From Sporodiniella umbellata (lineage: Eukaryota; Mucoromycota; Mucoromycetes; Mucorales; Rhizopodaceae): a DNA stretch of 64,000 bases. Shown here one piece after another: positions 9,642-20,486 of the stretch. How positions within the stretch are numbered: the stretch's first letter is position 1; each line of letters begins with the position of its first letter. A program made the position numbers and the translations under genes. The notes beneath the pieces are model-generated. The model was given only the letters and a program-made list of their open reading frames with translations. It had not been told where the DNA came from and made no database searches. Location of the stretch: NCBI GenBank assembly GCA_025677835.1, contig JAIXMR010000051.1:105501-169500 (forward strand). Reading direction: 5' to 3'.

Positions 9642-11393
9642 ATGTTGACGTACATGGAAGTCCATTTGTACTTTACATTGCCTGTGTTGGGGTTATTGTA
9701 TTGGGTGTTGAGACCTTTTCAGAGCAAATCGGATGGGTTCAAATATCGCTTCTTGGTAGCGATGGCAGTCAGTACGGCGTCTGTTTGGGACAACTATATC
9801 GTGTATCACAAAGCATGGTCTTACTGTCCTACGTGCGTTGTGGCCGTGATTGGCTATGTGCCTTTAGAAGAATACATGTTCTTTGTCATTATGACACTGA
9901 TGACAGTTGCTTTTACCAACCTGGTGATGCGTTGGCGTCTGCCTTCGACCTTTATCGAACCGCGTACGTCTCTGGTGCAGACGATAGGCGTACGTGCCTT
10001 GCCGATACTAGGCTTGCTCTGGGTGGCTGTGAAAGCATGGGTAACATAAAGCATCCTCTGTAGTTCACCGTTGACCGTTCTTTTGTTCTAGAGAGCTGCC
10101 TGGCCTGCGCAACGTTTGTTTTATGGGGGTTGTATTCTATGGTACACATGTCCGGTACTCGCGTTGTTATGGTATGGCGGAGGTGAATACATCTTGCGAC
10201 GACCGATAAGCGTCTTGATCTCGATTGGTGTGCCTACCCTGTTTCTGTGCTGGGTGGATAAGGTGGCGATTCGTGCAGGCGTATGGCATATCTCGTTACG
10301 CACGAGCACAGGTTACTTTGTATGCGCGGATCTGCCGTTGGAAGAGTGCATGTTTTTTGCGCTGATCAACACCGTCTTGGTCTTTGCTACCTGCACCTTG
10401 GACCGAGTTCAATCGATTCGGCATCTCTTCTACAGCAGGCATGGTTTCTGGCAAGGCATTGCCCTGGCCTTCCTTATGCCAGACCAAGCATTGGAAGACA
10501 CCGTGTTGAGAGATTTGGGAGTGACCTGGGATATCCTGGCGCGGGCCAGCCAGTCGTTCCATACCGCCTCCAGTGCCTTTAGCTACGAAGTCAGGCAGGA
10601 CTTGGGCACCCTCTATGGTTTCTGTCGAGCGACGGATGACCTGTGCGATAACGAAAACGTGCCATTAGACACTCGAAAGCGCCAACTGGCATGGACGCGT
10701 GAAGGCATCGAGCGTATGTTTTCGGGGAAAGAGCCTGGTTGGGAACGCTATCCGTTGCCGGAAGACTGTCTGTGTGCGTTCCGTGCATTTGGGCGACTTG
10801 CGTCTTACTTGGAAAAAGAAGCAGTGTTTGAACTCCTGGAAGGTTACCGTTGGGATCTCGAGCGTCGTGTGGTGCAGTCCGAGGCCGATTTGGCCTTCTA
10901 TTCAGCCTGTGTGGCCAGCAGTGTAGGCGAGATGTGCACACGACTGATGTGGTCTCATGAAGGCCAAGGTCCAAGGCCGGCTTGGATTCTGGAGCGTGCC
11001 CGAGCCATGGGGCTGGTACTGCAGTACGTCAACATGGCGCGTGACATTCGAACGGACAGCGAAACACTGGGTAGAGTGTACCTGCCCCAGGATTGGCTGA
11101 AATCCAACGAGTTTACCCAACTCGGCCAAGGTCAAGCCAGCGCCTTGGGCGACGCTCGTCTTTGCTCACTCGCAGGTCAGCTGACACAGAAAGCATGGGC
11201 AATTCAGGCACAAGCCAAACATGGCATTCCCCAATTACCATTAGGCTGTCAAGGTGGTGTACGTGCAGCGTGTGAGGTCTATTCAGCCATTGGCCATCTC
11301 TTGGATCGAACGGACCACTACCCTATCAGAGCCCATTTAAGTCCATCCAAAAGAGCGCTTGTGGCACTCCAGAGTATCTATGCTCCGTCCTAA
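9642..11393 (+). CDS. carRP: Bifunctional lycopene cyclase / phytoene synthase
   Basis: Two exons, 9642-10040 and 10092-11393 (51-nt intron, phase 0); 566 aa. The N-terminal half (~1-240) is the membrane lycopene cyclase, a repeated CrtYc/CrtYd module with [10 protein letters not shown] and [11 protein letters not shown]. The C-terminal half is the phytoene synthase with [11 protein letters not shown] and [12 protein letters not shown], the two Asp-rich Mg-pyrophosphate motifs, and LPQDWL. Together it makes phytoene from GGPP and cyclises lycopene to beta-carotene; CarB acts between the two steps. It is slightly shorter than the Mucor homologue (614 aa), with a shorter linker and C-terminus. 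In Mucorales the polypeptide is normally cleaved into two enzymes; whether that holds here is inference. Called carRA in some genera. Confidence 0.96.
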
Positions 11394-11544
11394 AAGGATG
11401 AATTGAAAATTTTCATTTTTTTTTTTTTTTTTCACCAAATAAAGTAATTTACAACCAAAAATGAAAAAATTAAAAATTTTATAAAATGGTTTAAAAAAAC
11501 CTGGATTGGAGAAACACAGGAAAAGTCTTGAGATTCTTTTTTAG

Positions 11545-11594
11545 AAACTCTGGCTTAATTTTTCTTTTTATATAAAAAAATAAAGCCAGAGTTT
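11545..11594. repeat. 12-bp inverted repeat (hairpin) downstream of carRP
   Basis: AAACTCTGGCTT (11545-11556) recurs in perfect inverted form at 11583-11594, with a 26-bp AT-rich loop, in the spacer between carRP and the AT-hook gene. It could form a hairpin in the carRP 3' transcript or mark a small mobile-element footprint; no target duplication is visible. Confidence 0.5.
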
Positions 11595-11644
11595 TTATTG
11601 TCTTTTTCTTTCCTCCTCTTTTTTTTTTTTTTTTGATAAAGCAA

Positions 11645-12355
11645 ATGAATCCAGCCTTGACGCTACCACCGATCTCGACGCTGTTAGGGGAGACGCCACG
11701 TATTATTGTTCAGCAAGCGGAATCCCCGCACACCCAACACAGCCCTCCGCCTCCGTTTGATCGCTCACCTTTACTGTCGCCTATTTCCTATGCATCCTCG
11801 CTCAGTCGATCCCCTGCCTCTTCCTTGGCTCGGTCCCCTTCCCCTGTATCGCCCATCTATCCACTCCCACCTATTCATGGCGATGATCCACCGCGTGCCT
11901 TTCTTCAACATCGCAGCGAGCCTTTTCCATCCCCTTCACCCCCCGTCATTCTACGACCCCACACGCTCTGGAACCGTCGCCATAGTTACAAAGAGGAAGA
12001 AAAAGAACCTGACGTGCCGTTTACACAAATCATCCTGTCCGAATCTGGACAGGCTATTCTCAAACGCAGACGAGGACGACCGCCCAACATGAAGCCTTAT
12101 ATGGAAGGCGATGGCAAGCATTGGACATTTTTGACACCGACCGTGTGGGATGTGAACCATGAGCCGCCCAGCACGCCTTCGCCTCCCTCCGAAGATAGCA
12201 TGCATGGTGCCATGGCTGCCTTTACTAGTGCCAGTATGGATCGAGTGTTGCAGATGCCTCGTAAAAAGAGAGGTCGTAAGCCAAAGTCTCATATCGAAGG
12301 TCATTCGTGCTTTGTATGGAAAGATATACCCGCTTCAAAACGCAACAAGAAATAA
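11645..12355 (+). CDS. AT-hook DNA-binding protein
   Basis: Single exon, 236 aa, from the first ATG after a T run (11619-11634). Residues 1-115 are Pro/Ser-rich and low complexity. Two AT-hook cores follow: KRRRGRPPN (~144-152) and KKRGRKPKS (~215-223), each with the GRP/GRK palindromic core that binds the AT minor groove. Between them WTFLTPTVWDV and near the end FVWKDIPASKR look like a conserved paired motif (hook + W/F-x-W/V). Expected to be a nuclear, DNA-binding regulator or architectural protein. I do not recognise a named orthologue. Position next to carRP on the same strand does not by itself link it to carotenogenesis. Confidence 0.75.
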   Translation: MNPALTLPPISTLLGETPRIIVQQAESPHTQHSPPPPFDRSPLLSPISYASSLSRSPASSLARSPSPVSPIYPLPPIHGDDPPRAFLQHRSEPFPSPSPPVILRPHTLWNRRHSYKEEEKEPDVPFTQIILSESGQAILKRRRGRPPNMKPYMEGDGKHWTFLTPTVWDVNHEPPSTPSPPSEDSMHGAMAAFTSASMDRVLQMPRKKRGRKPKSHIEGHSCFVWKDIPASKRNKK

Positions 12356-12456
12356 GCTTGCATATTGTATATAGAAACGTTTTGTAAATTATTAAACCCT
12401 TTCATCCTAACTACCTTTTTTAAAAAAAAAAAAAAAGGGACTCGTTCTGGGCTTAT

Positions 12457-12488
<32 letters not shown>

Positions 12489-12658
12489 CACGTTGGATGC
12501 ATCACGTGCTTTCCTCCTTCTTTTTTGGAGGCGTCTTTTTAGCCCACCAATCAACTCTCACGCTAGTGGTCAGCACGCGTTGATGCCGACGTCACGCTTC
12601 TGTAGGCGTTGGGGAGAGCCAATACGAAAGGTCATTGGCCAAACCTATTTCTTTTTCA
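12356..12658 (+). other. Intergenic spacer with CCAAT-like motifs
   Basis: A/T runs (12421-12436, 12459-12489) mark the 3' side. Close to the next ATG are GCCAATAC (12618-12625) and ATTGGCC (12634-12640), direct and inverted CCAAT motifs 15 bp apart, a plausible promoter of the DUF4112 gene. No gene seen. Confidence 0.35.
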
Positions 12659-13258
12659 ATGCAAAACGTAGTTTTCAAGTATGTAAAAAAACAGATGGTG
12701 GGGAAGGCAGCGGGGTATGTTCAGAGTCAACGGCCTTCGTACGAGAGCGATCCGGAAGTGATAAGAGCGATAGAGAGAGCGAATAGGCACGAGGCTCGTA
12801 GATGGAATCGAGACTCGGGGGGTGCAGAAGTGATACTGAATGCCCAAGAGCGCAAGTTATTGAAGCGGGTCAAGAAGCGTGCATGGTATTTGGACAAAGG
12901 GTGTATGTGTTGTGGTCTGAATGTGGGTCTGGACGGTGTGGTAGGCTTGATACCTGTGGTAGGTGACCTGATTGGTTCTCTGCTGGCTATGCATCTGGTA
13001 CGTACTGCCTGTGAGGCTGACCTGCCTTCATGGCTCGTGGTTAAAATGATGTGGAATGTATTGCTTGACTTTCTGATCGGACTGACTCCCATTGCCGGTG
13101 ACCTTTTGGATATTCTCTTTCAATGTAACTGGCGAAACGCTCTCTTGTTGGAAGAATTCCTAATCCTCAGGCGACGTGATGACATTCTACGTGAACGTGC
13201 TCTCCTCTCTCCGCCACCCGTCACACTGTCCCTACCTCACTATGGTTCAGTAGAATAA
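12659..13258 (+). CDS. DUF4112 membrane-associated protein
   Basis: Single exon, 199 aa, ATG 12659. A basic, helical N-terminus leads to two matching hydrophobic repeats: GLIPVVGDLIGSLLAMHLV and LIGLTPIAGDLLDILFQ, each with the P-x-x-G-D-(L) signature of DUF4112 proteins, separated by the helix WLVVKMMWNVLLDF. The family is found in bacteria and fungi, is membrane-associated, and has no assigned biochemical role. C-terminal residues after ~185 are Pro-rich and likely disordered. No intron is needed. Family call is firm; function unknown. Confidence 0.85.
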   Translation: MQNVVFKYVKKQMVGKAAGYVQSQRPSYESDPEVIRAIERANRHEARRWNRDSGGAEVILNAQERKLLKRVKKRAWYLDKGCMCCGLNVGLDGVVGLIPVVGDLIGSLLAMHLVRTACEADLPSWLVVKMMWNVLLDFLIGLTPIAGDLLDILFQCNWRNALLLEEFLILRRRDDILRERALLSPPPVTLSLPHYGSVE

Positions 13259-13324
13259 CAAGAATAATAATAATAAAAAAATGGAAAATTTTTTGATTTT
13301 TTTTTTTTTCTTTTTTGCAATGCG

Positions 13325-14582
13325 ATGAGCCCTCTACTGCCTTTAGAATTCACAGAGCACATTTTTGATTTCAGTTTTCACCCGGAACAAGCAGTGGTCG
13401 CTGTTGGTCTGATTAACGGAGATGTGCACTGGTACGGCTGGAGATATAGAAGAGAGATGATGTTAACCTAGGCTGGCAGTTATCGTTATAGTGCGGATGG
13501 CAATGAACGGCTTTGGCAGACGACGGTCAGCAAAAAGTCGTGTCGAGGAGTTGAGTTTACAAAGGAAGGTCGACGTAAGTAGCAAGGGAGGATGCGACCT
13601 TGTTGGCTGAAAGTTTAGATCTGTTGAGCATTTCGCGTGACAAGTCCATCCAGGCTCTGGATGTCTTGAGTGGCCGTGTGCTGTACAAGATTGCCAAAGC
13701 ACACAGGTAAGGCAAAAGAGGGGGGGGGAAAGAGGTTGTGTGACGTTTGTAGATATCCTATCAACAAAATCAAACGGCTAGATCATCCGTTGCTAGCTAC
13801 GGGCGATGATGGTGGGGTGATTAAAGTATAGAAAAATAATCATCATCATAGTAAGGCAAGGGATTAAACAGGGTAGGGGTAGATCTGGGACATGAGAACC
13901 TGTCGTGCTGTACAGAGCTATCGAAAACATCAAGACTATATCTCGGACATGATCTTTTGTCAAACCAAGTCAAGTCTCGTCGCTGCCAGGTAAATCAATA
14001 AAAAGGTCGAAAACAAAACAGATAAAAACCAACGATGGAACGTAGTGGGGATGGGTTGCTATCGATTTACGACACGCGAAAGGCAAGCGAGAGTGTGTGT
14101 TGTACAGAAGAGTTAGAAGACGAGCCACTGTCACTGGCCAGTATTCGAGTAGGTTGTACAGAACAGAGCGAGTATACTGAAAAAAAAGGGCCATCTAGGG
14201 TGGTGAAGGGATCGTCGCCGGTTCACAGAGCGGTGCGCTTTACTTTTGGAACTGGAGCACCTGGTCTGGTCCTACAGCATGGCTAGGGCACCCTAGCTCA
14301 GTGGACGCCTTAGCCTGCCTGGATCAGGACACGGTCTGTACTGGAGGCAGTGATGGGTTACTGAGACTGATCACCGTGTCACCCACACAACAACTGGAAG
14401 GCATCCTGGGCGATCACGGTCAAGACTTGCCGGTAGAAAACATTCAGGTTACTTTTGATCAACGCTTTCTTGCTAGCTCAGGGCATGATCTTCAATTAAG
14501 ATTTTGGGAAATTGACAGTCTTTACCGTTCATCCAAACGTTCACTCACTCAGAAACGTGCGAAATTCTTTCAAGATCTTTAA
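13325..14582 (+). CDS. WD-repeat protein, Jip5/WDR55 family
   Basis: Seven exons: 13325-13431, 13480-13574, 13619-13706, 13753-13825, 13883-13989, 14046-14148, 14199-14582; 318 aa. Characteristic segments of the family are present in order: YRYSADGNERLW, SKKSCRGVEFTKEGRHLLS, SRDKSIQALDVLSGR, GDDGGVIKIWDMR, SGDGLLSIYDTRK, SGALYFWNW, GHPSSVDAL and GDHGQDLPVENIQ. Yeast Jip5 and human WDR55 act in nucleolar rRNA/60S biogenesis; the same role is inferred. The C-terminus is basic (SKRSLTQKRAKFF), fitting nucleolar location. A two-codon upstream ORF, ATGCGATGA (13320-13328), overlaps the start codon. Confidence 0.88.
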
Positions 14583-14666
14583 TTCCCCGCCTCTTTCTTT
14601 CCCCGTCTTTTCCCTCTCTCTCTATTTTTTCCCTTTCTTTTGTACTTGTAACTATCTAACCAAGAG

Positions 14667-14669
<3 letters not shown>

Positions 14670-14706
<37 letters not shown>
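14670..14706. repeat. (TA)n microsatellite
   Basis: About eighteen TA units lie between the WDR55 stop and the carbonic anhydrase start, likely within 3' or promoter sequence. Likely length-variable. Confidence 0.8.
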
Positions 14707-14709
<3 letters not shown>

Positions 14710-14792
14710 AGAAAGCCTTTTCCATACCTTATCGTTCTTCTCATCTACATTTTTTTCTTTTTTTTTTTTTTTCTTGTTTTGTTACTATTTTC

Positions 14793-15684
14793 ATGTTTCG
14801 TCTAGTGTCTTCTGCTGTCAAGATTAACAAGTTTGATGCCAAAGATGAAGAACTCGATAGTCTGTTAAAGAGCAATGCCGAATGGTCTAAGGCTGTGACA
14901 GAAGCTGACCCCAACTTTTTCAAGAATCTATCTCAGCTTCAAGAACCCAAGATTTTATGGATTGGTACGTATCGCTTGTAGGCATATGGGTTCTCAAGAC
15001 CCCTCTTTTAGGTTGTGCTGATTCTCGTGTGCCTGCAAACCAATTGATCCAGCTTGCTCCAGGTGAGGTCTTTGTGCATCGAAATATTGCTAATGTGGTC
15101 TGCCATTCGGATCTGAACTGTCTCTCTGTGCTTCAGTATGCGGTCGATGTCTTGAAAGTAGAGCATGTCATCGTCTGCGGTAAGTCTTTCCCCAAACCAT
15201 CCATCGATTGACACTGGCTTCATCAGGTCACTCCAACTGTGGTGGTGTCGCTGCTGCCATGGGCAACGGTCAGTTTGGCTTGATCGATAACTGGCTTCGA
15301 AATATCAAAGATGTCTATCGATGTAAGTCACATCCCTCCCCATCAAAATTGAAAGGCTCTGTGCGCATAACACTTCAACTTCAGTCAATGAAAAAGAATT
15401 GGAGGTAATCCAAGAGCCAAAAGAACGTCTGGCTCGATTGATCGAATGCAATGCCACCCATTCAGCCGAAAACGTCGCACGCTCTACCATCGTTCAAAAC
15501 GCTTGGGAACGCGGCCAAAAGTTGACCGTTCACGCATGGGTCTATAACCTCGAAAACGGGTAAACATTCAATCGTGTTCTTTTCTTTGTTTAAACACCTC
15601 TTGTCTACTAGTCTCGTCAAGAAATTGAACTTTACCAGAAAGGATTCAAACACAATCGACTCTATCTATTGCACCAAGGCTTAG
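14793..15684 (+). CDS. Beta-class carbonic anhydrase
   Basis: Five exons: 14793-14964, 15012-15179, 15227-15322, 15385-15559, 15612-15684; 227 aa. Zinc and catalytic residues are all present: CADSR (Cys59, Asp61, Arg63) and GHSNCGG (His115, Cys118). The dimer core around [15 protein letters not shown] is typical. It interconverts CO2 and bicarbonate, supplying bicarbonate to carboxylases; in fungi it is often needed for growth in ambient air. The first ~15 residues ([14 protein letters not shown]) are basic and could give weak mitochondrial import, but a cytosolic enzyme is as likely. A sense-strand T run ends just before the ATG. Confidence 0.93.
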
Positions 15685-16064
15685 CTGGCCCTTACGCTTT
15701 CTAAAAAAAACCCCTCAAAAAACAATAAACAACGTGTTTAAAAGATCTAACAGATACCCAGTCGAGGCTTTTTTTTTTTCTTTTTTTGTTTTTTTTTCCC
15801 AAAGTAGCCATCGCGTTGGACAAAAGAAACTTCAAAGTCATCCATGAGCACCACTTTTTTTTTTTTTTACCCATCCTTAGTTCATCCACCGCTGTTCATC
15901 AACCCAATCAGAAACATAAACAGTTGAAAATCATTTTACACAACGGTTTGCTTTTCCATTTGTTTTTTTTTGGGGGGGGGGACTACGTAACCTGTGTGGA
16001 TTACTCATTTGGGCTTGATTAAAAAAAAAAAAAAAAAGAATGCGTGTGTGTAGAATAACAAGGC

Positions 16065-16104
<40 letters not shown>

Positions 16105-16139
16105 CTTTGTATATATAAAAAGAGAAAGTGAGAAAGAAG
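15685..16139. other. Convergent 3' spacer, no gene seen
   Basis: Between the carbonic anhydrase stop and the minus-strand Tra2 stop. It holds T runs (15770-15797, 15857-15868, 16069-16104), a G run (15973-15982) and an A run (16021-16036). No credible frame. Confidence 0.4.
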
Positions 16140-17143
16140 CTAATAGGGCGATCTGGCGCGAGGAGGATAGGGATCGTATCTGGGATGAGGTGGGCGACGG
16201 TCGTAACGGTCATAACGATCGTAGCGGTCATAGCGGTCAATACGGTCCATACGGTCGTAACGATCTCTTTCATAGCGGTCGTATCGCAGAGGTTCATAAC
16301 GGTCGACAAAAGATCTTTCGTAGTAACGATCATAACGAGGATCTCCTCCACGAGGAGGTCTGCCCCCGTCTCTTCTGGGAACTGTTGTTTAAAAAGAGAG
16401 AGAGCCTGGTCAATAATAATGTCTATCGTAAAAAAGGGCTTCTATACACTTACATCCACGCTTGGGAGGACCAAAATAACGACCGGGTGTAGGGGCTCTA
16501 GGCTTAGAACGCTTGGCCTAATTTCCTTTGGGTTTCATACAAGCTTTGTCTCTTTTTCTTTCCATTTTCTTACCTTTTCTACTGTCACTGTACGACCATC
16601 GATTTCAGTGTTGGAGATATTGGTAATAGCTCGATCAGCATCTTCAGCATTCGCCATACGAATAAATCCGAAACCACGCGATTCTCGTGTATGAGGGTCA
16701 TACATCACCTCAGCTTTCACAACCTAGACTTGTTTAAAACCTACTCTTTTTTTTTTTTTTTTTTTTTTTTACCTTGCCAAACTTTGAAAAGACATCGTCT
16801 AAATCAGATCCGGTTGTTTTGATCGTTAAGCCGGTAATGAATAGGTTGTCTCCAGGGTTTTCATCTTCACGATTCCTATGAAAACAAAGTACGTTTAGAT
16901 AGGAAAGTCGAGTGAGAGTCCCTTTTTTTTTTTTTTTTTTCTGGTTTGTTTTTGCTTACATCATATCTCTTGAGCGAGAACGGCTTCTGTATCTGTGCTC
17001 GCTATGTCCGCGGCCAGGAGAACGCGAACGAGATCGACTACGGGAAAGTCTACTTCTATCATCTGTTTTAAAGGCATTACTATTTTCTATCCTTTCTAGA
17101 ACTGAATCTCAATAAAAAAACCTGGGTGTTCAATTTCGTTCAT
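16140..17143 (-). CDS. Tra2-like SR splicing regulator (RS domain + RRM)
   Basis: Six exons on the minus strand: 17143-17122, 17062-16960, 16875-16773, 16723-16574, 16517-16454, 16381-16140; 227 aa. An N-terminal Arg/Ser tract (RLSRSRSRSRSPGRG, RSRSRSRD) precedes one RRM with RNP2 LFITGL and RNP1 RGFGFIRM, then the linker RAPTPGRYFGPP typical of transformer-2. The C-terminus is an unusual Arg/Tyr/Asp repeat (DRYDRYDRYDRYDRR) rather than a second RS domain. Tra2 proteins bind GA-rich exonic enhancers and promote splicing in the nucleus. The first donor is GTTTTT, which is weak, so the 5' end is less sure than the RRM. Confidence 0.87.
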
Positions 17144-17337
17144 TATGTTCAAGCGTGAGAGAGAGAAAGGAAAGGAGAGAGACTACAAAAAAAAAAAAAA
17201 AAAAAAAAAAAGAGGGGCAAAAAGAATTTGTGACGAGTTTTTTTTATTTTTTGGTTTTTTCTTCCCCCTTCGTTCTCATTTGAATTTGACAGAAGAGAAC
17301 CAAAAAGCTGGAAACAAACATCCGTTTTAAGTAGCAG

Positions 17338-17375
<38 letters not shown>

Positions 17376-17838
17376 ACCTTCAGTGGGGTTGTATTCTATT
17401 CGTACCAAAGAATCAACAACGCGTCCACAAAGTTTATCCATTTTTGTACCCCCGCTACCTATCCACTCTTTCAGAACGCGTCAATACTACGTTTCAAGCT
17501 TTTTCTTTTGAATCATAACATCTGCCTACAAATTTACGTGAAGACAGACTTTACTTTATAAAAATTGGTTATCCGCTATCCAGGGAACAATAGAATCCTT
17601 TGCCTCTCAAAAAAAAAAAAAAAGAAGCGTTTTTGATATACCAAGACAAGCTTTTCTTATCCTCTTTTTTTGGTTTTTGTTTTGCAGTGGGTTCTTCTTA
17701 AATACATTGCATTGTCATACTTTATTTTTTTTTTCTTGTCTTTGGCTTATTATTTAATGGATTTTTTATTCTCTCTCTTTTTTTTTTTTTTTTTTTTTTT
17801 TTTCTATTTACTTTTCCAAAAAGAAAGGCTTTAACTTC
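17144..17838. other. Spacer with one coding-like fragment on the minus strand
   Basis: Runs of A (17186-17210, 17341-17374) and T (17779-17803) dominate. One short minus-strand stretch (about 17457-17374) reads KMDKLCGRVVDSLVRIEYN, which looks like real coding sequence between a possible acceptor and a GT donor before the A run, but I cannot extend it into a gene. The rest is probably the promoter of the first finger gene. Confidence 0.3.
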
Positions 17839-20291
17839 ATGCCTCCTAAAAAAAAAGAAAAGGTTACCCTATCTCGGTATATAGAATCTGACTCAGAGAA
17901 AGGCTACGAAGAAGAATACGACTCAGAAGAAAGCAGGGGCGGTGAAACTGAAGTTGACGCGAACTATGAGGTACAAGAAGAAACCAGTGAAGATAGTACA
18001 GACGATAGCACTACTGAAAGCAACAGCAGCCAGGACAATAGTGAGACCTTGGCTTTCAGCCATAGCCAGCCGAAGGAGATCAAAACTGATCCTGGACAAG
18101 ACAGCGGCTTTGAAGGTGATGCTAAAACTGTCTCTCTCTTACAGGCCAGATGGGCCAAGAAAAAGAAAACGGCTCAGAAAGACAGTAAACTGCCTTTGCG
18201 GGGCTGTTCTTATAAGGCATGCAACCAATCCAAAAGACTAATGACGGATTCCATCTGTAAAATTCACGAGCATCAACATCACGACAAATTGTACAAAGTC
18301 TATTTGCCTGATGTTGATAATCCAGGTGAGCCGATAAAAAAAAAAACCATACGTGCAGAAAGCATGGTGGTTGACTCAGTCTATGGATAGGAGAGAAACG
18401 GGTGTTGCTTATTGAGAGAAAACAAGGTGTCTTGAGCTGCATGTTTTGTTCAAAGACCTATAAATCAATTTGTAGTTTGAGATGGCATTATTCAAGACCG
18501 ACCACCAATTGTTCCACTCTTTGTAAGTTTTGTGTACATGTGTATAGTCTTCTCACCCAACCTGTCTTTTCTACCAATTAACACACTAGTCTTTCAGGTC
18601 AAGGGAGGTGAGTTAAAAAAAAAAAAAAAAAAAACAAGGTAGAGATGGCTAATAATAAAAAAAACAGATCCGGTAATTAAGGATCCAAGCATTTTAGCCA
18701 GAGCTACTTGCCAATCGTGTGGAAAGACATTCATACACAAAAAAGGTCTAAGAAACCATATCCTTAGAACCAGTGGAAATTGTATAAAAGACGGTATGAC
18801 TACAGGCATTTAGAAAGTGTGTTTACCAGGCTATCTCTCCTAGACGACCTGACCGACCGCATTCCATCAAGTGGTGACGAACTGGACAGTGAGGATGAAA
18901 ATCTTAGTGACTCTGTTAAAAACTATAGAGAACAATACCGCACTGACCTTTTCAATGAACACCAAGTGCTCTCAAAGGAATCTGTTAGTTTCGAAAAGTC
19001 AAAGGTGATCACCAACCACGGCAAGCGCCGTAATCACGAACAAGCGCTCGACTTTGCCGCCCAGTTACAGGGTCTAGCGGAAGAGGAACAAAAGATCAAT
19101 CGATGGATCATAGAGAACTTGAACCTCAAACCTTTTTCCCTTTTCTATCGCGACAATAAACAAAGGTTGACCGAAATGAACGCCCTCATCAACCCAGCCG
19201 ACATGGACTCTATTGACGGCAAGTCGGTCGTTTGTAAACCAGTGAACGATTTCAAAATAGAACTCACAGAGTCGAACGTTCAAGATTTTATCGATTCCAA
19301 TAGACTGTTTAATACCTCGCGCTATCTGAATCTGATGCGGGATCGCAACTATAACGAGATAAGCAAAAGTGATATAGCACTCATCAACAAAGATTGGGTC
19401 GCTATGCCCCACATCAAATTTTGCAGTGCTCAGTTGTTCGCAGGCGCTCTTATTATGGATACCGAAAACCATCAGACAATCTTTGTCAACACCGTGGAGG
19501 CCTATGGCTGCGTCAAAACCTCCGATAAACACAGCTCTTTTTTTGCGCAAAACTCTAAAAGCTATCATTCTAAATACGATGGCGTCTGGCTCTTTAAACA
19601 AAAAACTCCTGATGATTTCCAGCTCTGGATTGGTACTCCCTCGTGTAAATGTCTTGTCACCTCGGCTGTCCGAATAGATCTCGAGGGCGAGGTCAAGATG
19701 ATGGGCTTACCCTTTCAATTTAAATTTAATTCAGAAAAAATAATCATCTTGATTGATCACGAAAGTCTGCAAAAGACAAGACATATGGCTGCTGATTTAG
19801 CCACGGTGGCCGTTAATAATTTCAATCTGACTATCCAACTGAGAGACGTCTGGTCGGATTTTGATAAACCAAGCGCTTACTTTCTTTGCAGTGCTCCCAG
19901 TCACTTTGCAAACCATCGTCTCTGTCGCCCCTATACTATATTCACCCTATGCGATTTTGAAGAGGTGGAGAGTCGACCCAAAATAACCTTCATTGCTTCT
20001 CAGCTTTTCCAATACATCAGTTATGCTGTCATTCAACACGGTTTACAAGCAACAATTCCTATAGACCTAGTCATCAGCCTAAAAGACCAATGCCCCATAG
20101 GCCATGAGATCAAGTCGCTTTTTTTCTCTCTTCTTCTCCTTTTCGAAAATCAGAATGAGCTCATCATCATTGGAAATACTGATTTAAACAAAAACGTCTT
20201 GGAGAAAATGGCTGCCTTGATAATACCAGACCTTATTAGAGTAAACAAAAAAGTAGCCAAAAATATTCTAAGACGCCTCAAACTACTTTAA
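17839..20291 (+). CDS. Tandem finger-family protein, copy 1 (unknown core)
   Basis: Five exons: 17839-18325, 18391-18522, 18590-18607 (18-nt microexon), 18668-18793, 18844-20291; 736 aa. Residues 1-100 are acidic and Ser-rich. Three Cys/His motifs follow: GCSYKACNQ...CKIHEH (~122-146), CMFC-x12-H-x7-C (Cys179-Cys203) and CQSC-x12-H-x6-C (exon 4, with LRNHILRTSGNC). The remaining ~430 residues form a core shared with copies 2 and 3: LKPFSLFYRD, INKDWVAMPHIKF, SAQLFAGALIM, CKCLVTSAVRID, QLRDVWSDFD, CRPYTIFTLCDF and FQYISYAVI. I recognise no known catalytic domain. Fingers of this C2HC/C2H2 style suggest nucleic-acid or protein binding in the nucleus; function is unknown. Copy 1 has the longest N-terminus and the most divergent first finger. 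Confidence 0.82.
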
Positions 20292-20296
20292 AGCAT

Positions 20297-20347
<51 letters not shown>
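20297..20347. repeat. (CA)n-(TA)n compound microsatellite
   Basis: CA repeats run into TA repeats just after the stop of copy 1, between the first two tandem paralogues. Likely polymorphic. Confidence 0.8.
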
Positions 20348-20486
20348 CGCATATACATACACATTCTATTTTTTTTTCTATTGATGCAGGCAACCATTTT
20401 TCTCAAATATAATCAAAAAAAAAAAAAAAAAAAAAGCTTCAAATATAATCCTTACTGTTTTTTTTTTTTTTTTTTTTTTTTCCAGT

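Noticed and set aside
9620..10063. 147-codon frame overlapping carRP exon 1
   Set aside because: Out of frame with the conserved lycopene cyclase and lacks any motif.
16140..16300. Short direct repeats resembling a CRISPR array
   Set aside because: They encode the RYD repeats of the Tra2-like protein; no spacers, wrong organism type.
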